Shown here: positions 1 through 8,490 of the stretch, in pieces | Position numbering within the stretch: position 1 is the first letter of the stretch | How the letters are laid out: each line of letters starts with the position of its first letter | Assembly: GCA_900617975.1 (NCBI GenBank) | Contig: UZAE01001833.1 | Location: 1 to 11,354, forward strand | DNA from: Rodentolepis nana | Lineage: Eukaryota; Platyhelminthes; Cestoda; Cyclophyllidea; Hymenolepididae | Reading direction: 5' to 3' | DNA: 11,354 nt | Position numbers and translations under genes: made by a program | The notes under the pieces: generated by a model | The model's input: the letters and a program-made list of their open reading frames with translations, nothing else | Told to the model about the DNA's origin: nothing | The model's database searches: none

Positions 1-338
1 TCAACTGGTACAAATTACGAAAATTACATGTTAATAGTTTAGAGAAAAGAGTAGACGACGGATATTTAGATTTTGATATTCTTGGAGAATAAATTTTGCA
101 GGCATATTAGACATTTAACTTGTACGCAAAGGTTATATTAACAAACATTAAATTCCATATGATACCAACACCTGTTCTCCACGCTTTGCGAAATAATAAC
201 CCAAGAGAACAACAGGAAATTCGATTCTGAAATAAAACCCCGGTTATCTAACACTGAATAACAAGGGAGCAGTCATTTATCAGAATTTATCGAGTGATAG
301 ATATAAGCTAGTAACTACGTGAGTGATTGTCAGGGTCG
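1..338. other. non-coding, nothing recognised
   Basis: AT-rich sequence with no long open frame, no recognisable exon and no RNA gene on either strand. It ends at the left target-site duplication of repeat copy A. Confidence 0.6.
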
Positions 339-352
339 ATTATTTTTGGTTT
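339..352. repeat. left target-site duplication of repeat copy A
   Basis: The 14-mer ATTATTTTTGGTTT here recurs without mismatch at 676-689, immediately after the tail of repeat copy A. Such a pair is the footprint of target-primed reverse transcription and fixes the ends of the inserted element. Confidence 0.85.
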
Positions 353-675
353 GGGGTGTGCGATAGACTAACCTCCACGTGGTGCACCCTGGGCAACGTA
401 TACTCATACGGCGAAAAAGTCTATTAACCGGCAATTGACTTCTGACTTCAAACTGCCATGATCCCACTGTATGTCATATTCGACTACTTCCACAGTACTC
501 ACCTCACCTCTTTTCTACCTTTCTACCTTCGTTTTTGAAACACTCTTCTGTTCCCTCCCCACCCCCTCTCTACTTTCTTTCACTTTGATGTTCCTTTCCC
601 TCTCTGAAGCCCGAAGTCAACTAAAGGGCTAATGCTAACCACCAAAACGCCTGCCATTTGATATAAATAAATAGA
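353..675 (+). mobile_element. SINE-like retroposon, copy A (about 320 bp)
   Basis: A dispersed repeat bounded by a perfect 14-bp target-site duplication. It starts GGGGTGTGCG, then has a conserved head including GTGCACCCTGGGCAACGTAT. A middle block ATGTCATATTCGAC (472-485) is identical in all three copies. A pyrimidine-rich stretch runs from about 485 to 600, followed by a 3' block around CAACTAAAGGGCTAATG and a short ATAAATAAATA tail. No protein is encoded; open frames across it are not conserved between copies. The tail and duplication imply LINE-dependent retroposition. The near-identical 5' start in the other copies argues for a complete short element. An alternative is the conserved 3' end of a longer LINE. 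A class-III promoter is only hinted at by TTCGA in the middle block. Confidence 0.8.
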
Positions 676-689
676 ATTATTTTTGGTTT
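676..689. repeat. right target-site duplication of repeat copy A
   Basis: Perfect direct repeat of 339-352, directly after the AT-rich tail of copy A. Identity over all 14 bases suggests a fairly recent insertion. Confidence 0.85.
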
Positions 690-1369
690 AAATGAACGAA
701 TTTGAAAAATCCAATCATTTTTTCCTCTATTACATTGGTTTGGGTTGAGGCAGAAAAGCAATCTTGTAATAAATAACGATAAGTTTCTGAAACTCGAGTA
801 TTTGTAATTGCGTGTGGATATCAACCGAGTATTTGACTCGTAAGGTTTATCAAACCACTACGTAGGGACAAAATACCATTATATTGACTTGAAACTAATT
901 CAGAAGAAATAAGGGCATTTTATGACAAACTTGCTTTATTTAACCTGATTCAACCAAACTAGCTTCCATAATAATTACAATTTGTCAACTTTCAGTGAAT
1001 TTTCTTATAAATATTCAATGGGCAATGTGCAATTAATTTTAAAATACTATTCTTTTATAATAATCCTTAATTATTTACACAGGATTGAAAAGATGTTGTC
1101 GGCTTCAGCGTATAATTATTTACCATCAACTTGATTCAAAATAAAAAATTAAAATAAGTAGTTTCTGTCAAATCAATTAAATAAATCACTTTATGAAGTT
1201 TTATTTTTTATGTTAGTAGTTGGTGCTAAAAGGTTATTTAGCATGTATACGGTCAATGCTTTCTGCTAACAGCTATAGTAGCGCGTAAAGTGTAATTTCC
1301 TCAAGCCCATATAGTCATACACGGGTCGCGCCTACTTGTGTAATTTTCAATAGTTGTGCACAAAATAGG
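690..1369. other. non-coding upstream region of MRPS24
   Basis: AT-rich with no supported exon on either strand. It must hold the MRPS24 promoter and 5' leader, but no TATA box or start site can be placed with confidence. The only long frame nearby (minus strand, 621-824) mostly crosses repeat copy A and its flank and shows no protein-like features. Confidence 0.5.
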
Positions 1370-1899
1370 ATGATTCAATTATTTTCTCAGAAATTTAGCC
1401 TTCCGCTTCACCGTTCCATTTATACTTCCACATGTCTCTCAAAAAACACTAGATCAGGTGTAGTTCGTAGGACAAGAAATATGTCTGAAGCTTTAACGTA
1501 CGAACGGTCTAAAAAGCCCCATCAGATCGCCGTTCTTAAATCTTGGAATTCTTGGAATACAAGTAATATACATGGGGAAGATCATTACACTGGCGTTATA
1601 ACGTATCAAGATTCTCTTATACGACTTTTTATCAACGGAACATTTCCCACTCATGTTCTTAGTGAGGTAAGGTTAACATATTTATGCTTATACTTTTTTC
1701 TGTGTTTTAGGTTATTATTGAACGAAAGTTCAATGAAGTGCTAATCTGCTTCAACTTATCCAACCGAATTTCTTCTAGTGAGCTGTATTTCCTTACTGGA
1801 TATGCCGAACAAATGCTCTCCTATCTTTTACGATGCCCTGTAAAGATCGAGCCTAGAATGATTCTTAATCCCAAGGATGTTATATTCCGCTATATTTAG
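1370..1899 (+). CDS. MRPS24: mitochondrial ribosomal protein S24 (uS3m), 2 exons, complete
   Basis: Component of the mitochondrial small ribosomal subunit (uS3m family), acting in the matrix. Exon 1 is 1370-1666, the intron is 1667-1710 (44 bp, GTAAGG...TTTTAG, phase 0) and exon 2 is 1711-1899 ending in TAG. The product is 161 aa, close to the roughly 165 aa usual for the family. Residues 1-39 contain no acidic residue and are rich in Arg, Ser and Thr, as expected of a mitochondrial presequence. Family hallmarks are LTYERSKKPHQIA (42-54), the S/T-N-IHGEDH segment (65-72), the NGTFP motif (89-93) and, in exon 2, ELYFLTGYAEQMLSYLLRCPV (122-142, shown with its key residues Y125, G129, Y130, C141, P142), ending IFRYI. 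The start is the first ATG of the open frame and gives the presequence. No canonical AATAAA lies close after the stop. Recognition is by remembered similarity to animal MRPS24, not a search. Confidence 0.93.
1667..1710 (+). other. MRPS24: MRPS24 intron, 44 bp
   Basis: Starts GTAAGG, ends TGTGTTTTAG after a T-rich tract, and interrupts the frame between codons 99 and 100 (phase 0). Reading through it leads to a non-homologous C-terminus and an early stop. Splicing restores the conserved uS3m C-terminus. Confidence 0.9.
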
Positions 1900-2719
1900 A
1901 CGGCGTTGTATATCTACTGTAGTTACGCTTTCATCAGCCAATATATGATTTGTACAGATTCCCAATTAATAATTTTCATCTTTATTTCCTTCGCTTTAGC
2001 CAGCTTTAAAGTATGTTGAAAAATTTAAAATGAATATTTACTTCGGGTGAAATTTATTATTCTCACAGGAAAACGTGTTATTTTTAGTCCTTTGTTCGAT
2101 TTAATAATACCATTTTTCAGTCAGTTGTTGCTTAGATATTGGAGTTTATGATATTTGGTAGGCCATAGTTTCAGTGGGCTTGATTACAGGTCATGTATTC
2201 GATATTTTTATTGTGAAAGCGTTCACACATTGCATTGGATAATTCGGAAAAGTGGTTTTTCCATTGAAAGCTTCGATCAAGAGGCGTCATGTTTATAATT
2301 AACCTAGAAAAGGTGTTTAGAAGTCCTTCGAGAAAACTTTGTGAAGTTTTAGCCAACGTTTAGTTAAAAGGAATGTCTGTCCTTAGTTGATAAAAAACGA
2401 TTGAGAGGTAGATAAATAATTCAGTGACAGTTGGGCAGTTTGGGACAGAGTTTACTTCTTTAAGACCTTGGACACAGATCAAACTAATATGAATATACTT
2501 GCAGTTCAAGCCAAATTATTATTTCATACATGAGGAGCAATGCCAATGGAAATCAAGTATTTTTTTGGAGAGAGCACTGCATTGATAATTCAGCTGAAGT
2601 GTGCGTAGTAGGCAGCTAGCCTAGTTGTTATGAATAGACGATTCGGATGATAATAAGAGGGTTAGCTCTTAAATGAAATATTTCAATCCATCAAAAGCAA
2701 GGGTTAGTTGTCACAGTTA

Positions 2720-2729
2720 TTATATTTAG
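2720..2729 (+). promoter_or_regulatory. MEF2-like motif upstream of a muscle gene (speculative)
   Basis: TTATATTTAG matches the YTAWWWWTAR consensus of MEF2 sites and lies about 620 bp before the light chain start codon. MEF2 control of muscle genes is established in animals. In AT-rich DNA this motif is expected by chance, and another match overlaps the end of the MRPS24 coding region at about 1890, so the call is weak. Confidence 0.15.
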
Positions 2730-3287
2730 CATTCCCCATCACATTAGTTATTTATTCCATTCAACCAAGGTAGAATGCTTCGATTATTGACAAAAAATGA
2801 CTTTTACTAAACTGTTATGATAGCTCTTGGGATTGACAAGATATTATGCCATGTATAGTGTAATAGTTAGTCGATTCGAGCGTTCCATATATTGAAAAAG
2901 AGATAATTTGTGACTCTGATGGTAGAAAGTAAAAAATAGAAGACAATAGTTTGCGATTTGAAGGCATATAGTTTTAGGCATGGTCTAAATGACCCGTTAA
3001 CTAAATGCAGACATCCAGTGGCATATTACAATGGACATTCGGATGGCCGAGATAACCGCGTATTTATATTATTTAAATTGTGCCACTCTAATGATGTTAT
3101 CAATGAATTGAATAGGCAGGACTACAATTTATAATTAGCATGAATTATAATTTCATTTTTAACATAACTATATTGGAAATATATGAATTATAGAGATAAT
3201 CTAAGAATAAATGTTATGCGCATGAATTTATGTTCTAAAGTTTGTGTTATATTTTGATTTGTTAATGATTATTGTCAGTTGTTTTTC

Positions 3288-3335
3288 TGCATTACTGCTA
3301 CCTTTAACCTCTCGAATAATAGGGGTTACAAACAG
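3288..3335 (+). promoter_or_regulatory. acceptor-like sequence in the light chain 5' leader
   Basis: A pyrimidine-rich stretch (CTGCATTACTGCTACC onward) is followed by AG at 3321-3322 and by CAG at 3333-3335, only 26 and 13 bases before the light chain ATG. This could be the 3' splice site of a 5'-UTR intron or, if the organism trans-splices, a spliced-leader acceptor. The sequence shows the motif only; use is an inference. Confidence 0.3.
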
Positions 3336-3348
3336 GAGAGTACGATTA

Positions 3349-4068
3349 ATGGCAGATTTACCAGAAAAAGACCTCAAAGGTACCTAACATATTTTAATCT
3401 TCAAAAACTGTCGTAGACGCTCGAGAATTTTTTTCTCTCTTTGCAACCGGGGAGGATGAAATGATTGAGGCTCGATACATAGGTGACTTAGTTCGTGCCC
3501 TTGGATTAGTCCCTACCGAAGCTCAGATTGCAAAATTTGGTTTTAAAGATAAGCCGTGTAAGTCACTAGCTATGTTTTATTTCTTTCTTTTTGTTTCAGA
3601 AATGAGATTTTGTTTTTAACGGGCTATTTTTTTAATTTTTATTACTAATTGTATTTTGTTCGAAACTTCTCATTGTAGTCTTCAATTTACTTTTAAAATT
3701 TCAATGAATTTACTGAACCTTACTTGTAGCAGAAAAAATCAGCTTTGAAACATTTTTGCCGATTTACCAAGGATTGCTTAAAGAGAAAAAGCCAAATGAC
3801 CCGGAAGAGTATATTGAGGGCTTCAAGGTTTTTGACAAAGAATCCAACGGTCTTATCAGTGCTGCTGAGCTTCGGCATTTGCTCACACAACTGGGCGAAA
3901 GGCTTACAGAAAAGGAGGTTGATGTTCTGCTATTTGGCATGGAAGATGGCCAAGGACAGGTTCCTTATGAAGGTTCGTTATTTTTTGTGAAAATATGCCC
4001 TTCAATTATTTTATTTATTGTTATCTTTTCATTTTATTTTAGCATTCGTTCGAAGAATTATGAGCTAA
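3349..4068 (+). CDS. myosin essential (alkali) light chain, EF-hand protein, 4 exons, complete
   Basis: Essential light chain that wraps the lever arm of a muscle or non-muscle myosin II heavy chain. Exons are 3349-3379, 3417-3557, 3730-3972 and 4043-4068; introns of 37, 172 and 70 bp are GT-AG and join in phase to 146 aa, typical of the family (about 150). The protein begins [22 protein letters not shown]-hand 1 (about 12-46) has a degenerate loop, followed by [10 protein letters not shown] (38-47), a strongly conserved light-chain segment. Next come [10 protein letters not shown] (61-70) and EF-hand 3 with loop D93 to E104 ([17 protein letters not shown] and E at 1, 3, 5, 6, 8 and 12), then [19 protein letters not shown]. 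The C-terminus is [10 protein letters not shown]. Calmodulin and troponin C are longer in their linker and have four good loops, so they fit worse. The 31-nt first exon supports this ATG. Which myosin it serves cannot be told. Confidence 0.92.
3380..3416 (+). other. 37-bp intron in the myosin light chain gene
   Basis: GTACCT...GTCGTAG splits codon 11 (G|AC, Asp). Removing it gives the continuous KDLKDAREFF. At 37 bp it is near the lower size limit for spliceosomal introns, a feature seen in several compact invertebrate genomes, including flatworms. Confidence 0.85.
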
Positions 4069-4387
4069 ATCAGTTTTGATATACAAGAAGCTTCCATTTA
4101 CTGTTAATCTATTTCAAATTTAATTTAATATCAATTTTAATTTGATTTTTCTTTTGCCTTTTTTACGAGTAGTCTACTTTATAATTTTTGTGTTTAGATT
4201 AATTACGAAACACTACGCACTTCTCTACTTAGAGATCAAATTGCTGTATTTAGCTGTCGCTACTTAGAAATTCTGTTTTTTTGAGGGCTTGGCTCAGTTT
4301 AGTTTGGCTAGCTAAATTTTGTCTGTGATGTTTTGCGTTCCTTCTTAACCCTACCCAGACTTAGACGACTCTCCTAAATATTAAATT

Positions 4388-4393
4388 AATAAA
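4388..4393 (+). terminator. candidate polyadenylation signal of the light chain gene
   Basis: Canonical AATAAA about 320 bases after the light chain stop codon. The spacing is plausible for a 3' UTR, but no transcript evidence is available. Confidence 0.45.
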
Positions 4394-4593
4394 ATATAGG
4401 GGAAATTTTACCGCAAAAAATGTCACTAAGCTTTCTTGCCTTCATTCAATTTTCATTTCGATTGACCAGAAGATTATTTCCCATGGTATCATAAAACGTG
4501 GTCACAATATTTTATTTGAATGGTGGAAGGATATCCCAGAGTCCTGGAAATTTCACTATTGAACAAAACCAATCGGACAGCTTGTCACCACTG

Positions 4594-4647
4594 GACGCAC
4601 ATTAGTGGGTATCATCCTCATAAACCTTGGCTATCCAGATGTGCGCC
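4594..4647. repeat. imperfect inverted repeat
   Basis: GGACGCACAT at about 4593-4602 can pair with ATGTGCGCC at 4639-4647 with one bulged A, leaving a loop of about 36 bases. It lies in the convergent intergenic region. It may be a remnant of a mobile element or fold in the 3' UTR; no function is claimed. Confidence 0.4.
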
Positions 4648-4802
4648 ACCGGCAAAATGGAAGTTTATTTAAGAGATCTACTATCAGCCACATTGCTTGC
4701 TTTCAAGTATCTAAAAATTAATACCTTTAATGAGCTTCTATATGAGTTGAAAGTCTTGTAAGTTAAGCATTCTCGTCTTAACCCAAATCAAAAGTATAAA
4801 CA

Positions 4803-4808
4803 TTTATT
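4803..4808 (-). terminator. PIGN: candidate polyadenylation signal of PIGN
   Basis: TTTATT on the + strand is AATAAA on the - strand, 54 bases beyond the PIGN stop codon. It is the nearest canonical hexamer to that stop and suggests a short 3' UTR. Confidence 0.55.
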
Positions 4809-4861
4809 TGATTATCAAAAAAAAACAGTAACAAAAAATGGAGAGAAAAACTGTAAATTTC

Positions 4862-7800
4862 CTAAGACAACTTGGTATCAGTATGTCTGCTCGTCCATGG
4901 TGAGGTGAGCATCCAGCCGCCAACATGCGAGAGGAGTACACTAGCAAGTCCAATAGACATTGCAATTACGTAGTGGCTGATACTTTCTCCAATATCCAAC
5001 CACGAACCTTCATCCCTGAGCATAGCAAAGAAGTGCACGGCGAGGAAATTGGCGATTATCATTAGCACGGTAATCTCCTGACGACTGGAGGTGGCTGAGG
5101 TGTTCGATTTTACATATCCCAGTAGGGCGTAAGATGTTCCGACCACAACAATTGGACAAATAATCTAGGATTTTAGAGATTATTTAAAGTCTGCATAGTG
5201 CTACCTTGAAAATAAGCAAAGCACCCATTACAGGGGGACTAAGAACAGTGATGAAGCAGTAAACTGAAACCGGATCAAATCTGTAGAAGAAGCATAGATT
5301 AAATGTGAGAAAAAGTAAATCAATTTACGTGTTAATGCTTGCAATATTTCCCGTGCCGAAGAAAGCGTATATAACGAAGAAGACCTGCGAAAGAAATGAC
5401 AAGAATCGCTAAATGACATCAGGGCGAAAAATGATTATTAATAAAAAAAACTCGACTCTTCATTATTTCCCCCATTTGTTAACAATTGAGATGCTGTTAT
5501 GCGGTACTAAAAAACTATTCACTGGCCTGACGTGCATTGAAATCGTGAGATGGTAAATTAGTGCATTACTATGCTGTGGGTATTTAGGACCTCACGGGTT
5601 TAAAAAGAGTGAAGCTTAATCAACCTCTACTGTTTGGGGGGAAAATTCAATGCAGTCATTTACCTATAGATTCGTACCTAAATCATAGCCGGTTATGCAG
5701 AACGAATAACCCTCTCTAAAGATCTTTAGACCCTCAAGAATATTGTCAGCACGCTATGAACGATTTCAAAAGTTAATGGCTTAAGTGGAAAATAGGGATA
5801 GATGATAACAGAGGTGCGTGATTAGACCAACACGAATTCCACCAAGGCCACAGGTGCTGAAATGGAGCTCCGAGTACCTTGAAAATCATGTAGATGTCGA
5901 AGTTCAAACTGCTTCGAACTGTGTTTCCATGGCTCTTGTTTGCATAAATATAGTTCAAGAATGTGATAAATTGAGTTTACAAAAGGAAATTATTTATCAA
6001 TCACTCTGTACACCAGTAATGTAAAAGATGAAATAGTATATACAATTCATAAAGAGCCTACATAGAAGAAGGGCCGACGTAAACTGAATGAGGTCATTTG
6101 CGAGTCATTTCCCTGTTTTGAGCTCCCATTAATAGATTCCGGTCTCGATTTGAGAGAGAAGACCTGAAGATGACAAATTAGGGGAATTCCGAGTAAATTA
6201 CCTCTTGCAGTTGCAGCCCCGATTCCAACCAAATCCACATGAATACGGTAGTGGCTAGAGCCAGGAAGAAAAAGCCCTCGTAACTGATGGAAGAAAGGGG
6301 GGTAAGGAAAACAACTGCTGATTGAATACACGTCCTAAAATTTTAGATTTGTTTGCTTTATGCGTGCTGCCTCATTCCTAAATAGGTAATCAACAGATTG
6401 CAGGCGTGTTCTTTTTAGCAAAATGGCTGAACTCTTGAATTCTGCATCGAATTAATTATGACTAATAAACAAACGAGAGAGAGAGAGATGACTAATTGGA
6501 AAGGATACAATGTGTTTAAGAGATTGAAGGGTATAAAAAATGCCAGTGAAATGCCAATGAGTCTTTCGCAAACAGTGGATGTCTTGCCAAACAAAGCGAT
6601 CATTGGTGAAGTAACTAAAATGAAAATAAACAAGTTAAACAACGACTAAGTGAGATTCTAAAGCCGCATTAAGAATTTTGCGCAATAGTTTGGTGTTAGG
6701 CGAGTGAAAGATAAAACAAGCATAGGAGAGTATGAATCGTACCCAAGAGTATCCAACTAATAACGTGCAAGAGAATTGGGATCGGAATGGACCAGTCGAC
6801 GAGATTACGAACGAGAAAGACCAGGAGTCCACTGATTGCAGATCCAGATACCTGGGGGTGCATTATACAATTTTAGAGGCCAAGTTAACCAACTGAAGAC
6901 TGCAATATATAGTAGCAGAACTCACAAGAAGACCACTTGGACTAGTCAACCAGGCAGCTGATAAGTCAGATTTCAGAAAGACTTTGTGGACTGCAAGAAC
7001 TGCCGACAATATGCAAATGCTTGAGCAGAGTCTTTAAGCGAAAAGTTGCGAGAATGCACATTTAACCCACAGAGGGAGAGAGAGTTTTAAAAGAAATAGA
7101 AAATAGATGAGGAACTTGCACGAGAGTGGGAGAAAAATAGGAGCCCACAACAGGAAGTGATGGGAAGACGGCAAGTACACAGCACGCAACAAGCCACAAT
7201 CGTTGCAAAGTTGCCCTCTACAAAAATATTCAAAGTGAAAATAAGCAATGCAAAAAAACTACTCAAAAATTGTCTTCTATAGGCGCTCAAATTCTATGGA
7301 GATCTGAAATCGTTCTAAAGGCTCAGTTGGCTGATGAGTCTATTAGGCTCATAACAAAAAGGAAAGAAAATGGAAGGCTTAACAAAATATCTGGACTGAT
7401 TCCACTGTGAATAAGAGGGTTCACGTATGGAACAGTTAAGATTGCATGACGGTGTAAAAATTCTGTGTTCTAGCTATTAACAAACACAGAGCTACTTCGA
7501 GTAAATAGCACCGGCAATTGTGTTGTAAAAGGCAACACAATTGCATAACCTTGAGCTCCAAAGTGGGTTAGAAAAGTAAACTTACGTTTTGGAGCGTAAT
7601 GAAGGTGGGATCCAAGTAGGGCCAAAGTCCAAGGAGTACTCCACCGAATGAAAGCAGAATTCGATGAATGAAACCCCAAAGCTAAAAGTGAAAAGAAAAA
7701 GTTAAATGTAACTACAATGGAATTATCAGAAAATATATATAGAATGCAAAGGTGCTAATATCAGATTTAACAGGGGGTTTAATTAAAATGCTAACAGAAC

Positions 7801-8264
7801 AACACCACAAAAACAAACCTACAGCAAATTCCATTAGTAAGAACAACAGAAGTACAATCTTAGTAAACATTCCTCGGCTAGGGGAGGCTGGAGAAAACAG
7901 TGCATTTTGCAGAAGATGCGATAAGTCCTCACGATATCTCGGTGTGAGCAGTAAGATTAGAGCGAGAGTCAAGGGAAGTAACTGATAGAATGACCGCAGT
8001 GGGGACTGATGAAACGCTGTAAAGCAATTTCAGGGTAAATAGGCAGTCGTCTCCATAGATCGTGAAAATGCGAATACCGTGAATTTACCCCTGCTTAGAC
8101 CACCAAGAAAGATGAAAACAGTGCAAGTGAAGAGCACCAATATCCAGGCAGGCGGTCGGTGTTGGTTGATAGACTTAGTGGGAGTAGATTGCACGTCCGA
8201 TCGACCAAATGTGTCGAGGTAGAGGAGCAGTGACCAAAATGCGTACGAGATTCCGATGCACATG
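4862..8264 (-). CDS. PIGN: GPI ethanolamine phosphate transferase 1 (PIG-N), C-terminal 12 exons, 5' partial
   Basis: Multi-spanning ER membrane enzyme that adds ethanolamine phosphate to the first mannose of the GPI precursor. The window holds the C-terminal PigN membrane domain only; the alkaline-phosphatase-like catalytic region lies beyond the right edge. Exons in transcript order: 8264-8089, 8016-7823, 7681-7586, 7217-7067, 6990-6926, 6851-6743, 6614-6509, 6283-6202, 6163-6062, 5384-5329, 5280-5205, 5164-4862. All introns are GT-AG and all phases match, giving about 504 aa. Landmarks: LPLTLALILLLTPRYRED, VLAVFPSLPVVG, HVISWILL, ERLIGISLAF then YEGFF, SFSLRRPFFY, the signature AFFGTGNIASIN, FDPVSVYCFITVLSP, and GSWLDIGESISHYVIAMS near the end. 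Most exons encode hydrophobic helices. Nearly gapless agreement with remembered vertebrate PIGN guided splice choice. The 7067 and 6990 junctions are the least certain. It converges on the light chain gene. Confidence 0.92.
5385..6061 (-). other. PIGN: 677-bp intron of PIGN
   Basis: Phase-0 intron between SFSLRRPFFY and VFFVIYAFFGTGN. It starts GTAGGC and ends TTTCTTTCGCAG on the - strand. Frames seen inside it on both strands (5773-5958, 5818-6024) do not fit PIGN and look fortuitous. A second AG 24 bases upstream of the chosen acceptor (after the ATTTAG at about 5409-5414) would add eight in-frame residues, but it agrees less well with the family. Confidence 0.75.
6284..6334 (-). other. PIGN: alternative 3' splice region of PIGN (51 nt, in frame)
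   Basis: Two acceptors are available before the exon encoding YEGFF. The proximal one, TTTCTTCCATCAG ending at 6284, follows a long pyrimidine tract and gives gapless agreement with the family. The distal one, AAATTTTAG ending at 6335, would include these 51 nt (17 codons, no stop) in the same phase. The proximal site is annotated as used. Confidence 0.5.
6475..6488. repeat. (GA)7 microsatellite
   Basis: Seven tandem GA units inside a PIGN intron, 20 bases downstream (in the minus-strand sense) of the exon 6509-6614. Read on the - strand it is a TC tract. Confidence 0.9.
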
Positions 8265-8480
8265 CTGAAGTAAAAGTACAGCGAATGGAACAGAACAACG
8301 CATAAAAAACATCACCAATTTTTTTTTAAAAGTTCCCTATTCCTGCGTTGTCCTTTGAGATTTGGGCATGCATGAGAAAAAGGAAGTAAGTAACCTTTCT
8401 CTTACTCAAGGAACTTCGATCATATTGACTAAGAGCATTAAATAACGAAAGTTCAATATACCTTCCAAATTAAAGGCAAT

Positions 8481-8490
8481 ATATTTAGGT
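8481..8490. repeat. left target-site duplication of repeat copy B (decayed)
   Basis: ATATTTAGGT here matches ATATCTAGGT at 8775-8784 with one mismatch, placed just outside the two ends of copy B. The mismatch suits the greater divergence of this copy. Confidence 0.5.

Larger units (their letters stand above)
1900..3348. other. intergenic region between MRPS24 and the myosin light chain gene
   Basis: About 1.45 kb of AT-rich DNA holding the 3' UTR of MRPS24 and the promoter of the light chain gene. No exon could be supported on either strand. The minus-strand frame at 2171-2356 (61 codons) has no recognisable domain, no splice-site support and no composition shift. AATAAT variants occur, but there is no convincing canonical polyadenylation signal near 1899. 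Confidence 0.55.
4069..4802. other. convergent intergenic region (light chain and PIGN 3' ends)
   Basis: AT-rich DNA between the light chain stop at 4068 and the PIGN polyadenylation signal. It contains the light chain 3' UTR and an imperfect inverted repeat near 4594-4647. No exon could be supported. Confidence 0.55.

Noticed and set aside
600..675. Hammerhead ribozyme in the 3' part of the retroposon (CTAATGATAAC...AAAACG), by analogy with schistosome SINE-like elements that carry one
   Set aside because: The CTGATGA core is altered to CTAATGA or CTAATGC, the potential stem II does not covary between copies, and no GAAAC core partner is conserved.
2171..2356. 61-codon minus-strand frame in the intergenic region
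   Set aside because: No recognisable motif, no splice or promoter context, and the length is expected by chance.
4480..4680. Possible decayed mobile-element coding sequence between the convergent genes
   Set aside because: Short frames exist but none matches a transposase or reverse transcriptase motif, and stops interrupt all frames.
5228..5419. Minus-strand frame starting MSFSDSCHFF over the FGTGNIAS exon
   Set aside because: It is an off-frame shadow of two genuine PIGN exons and the 48-bp intron between them.
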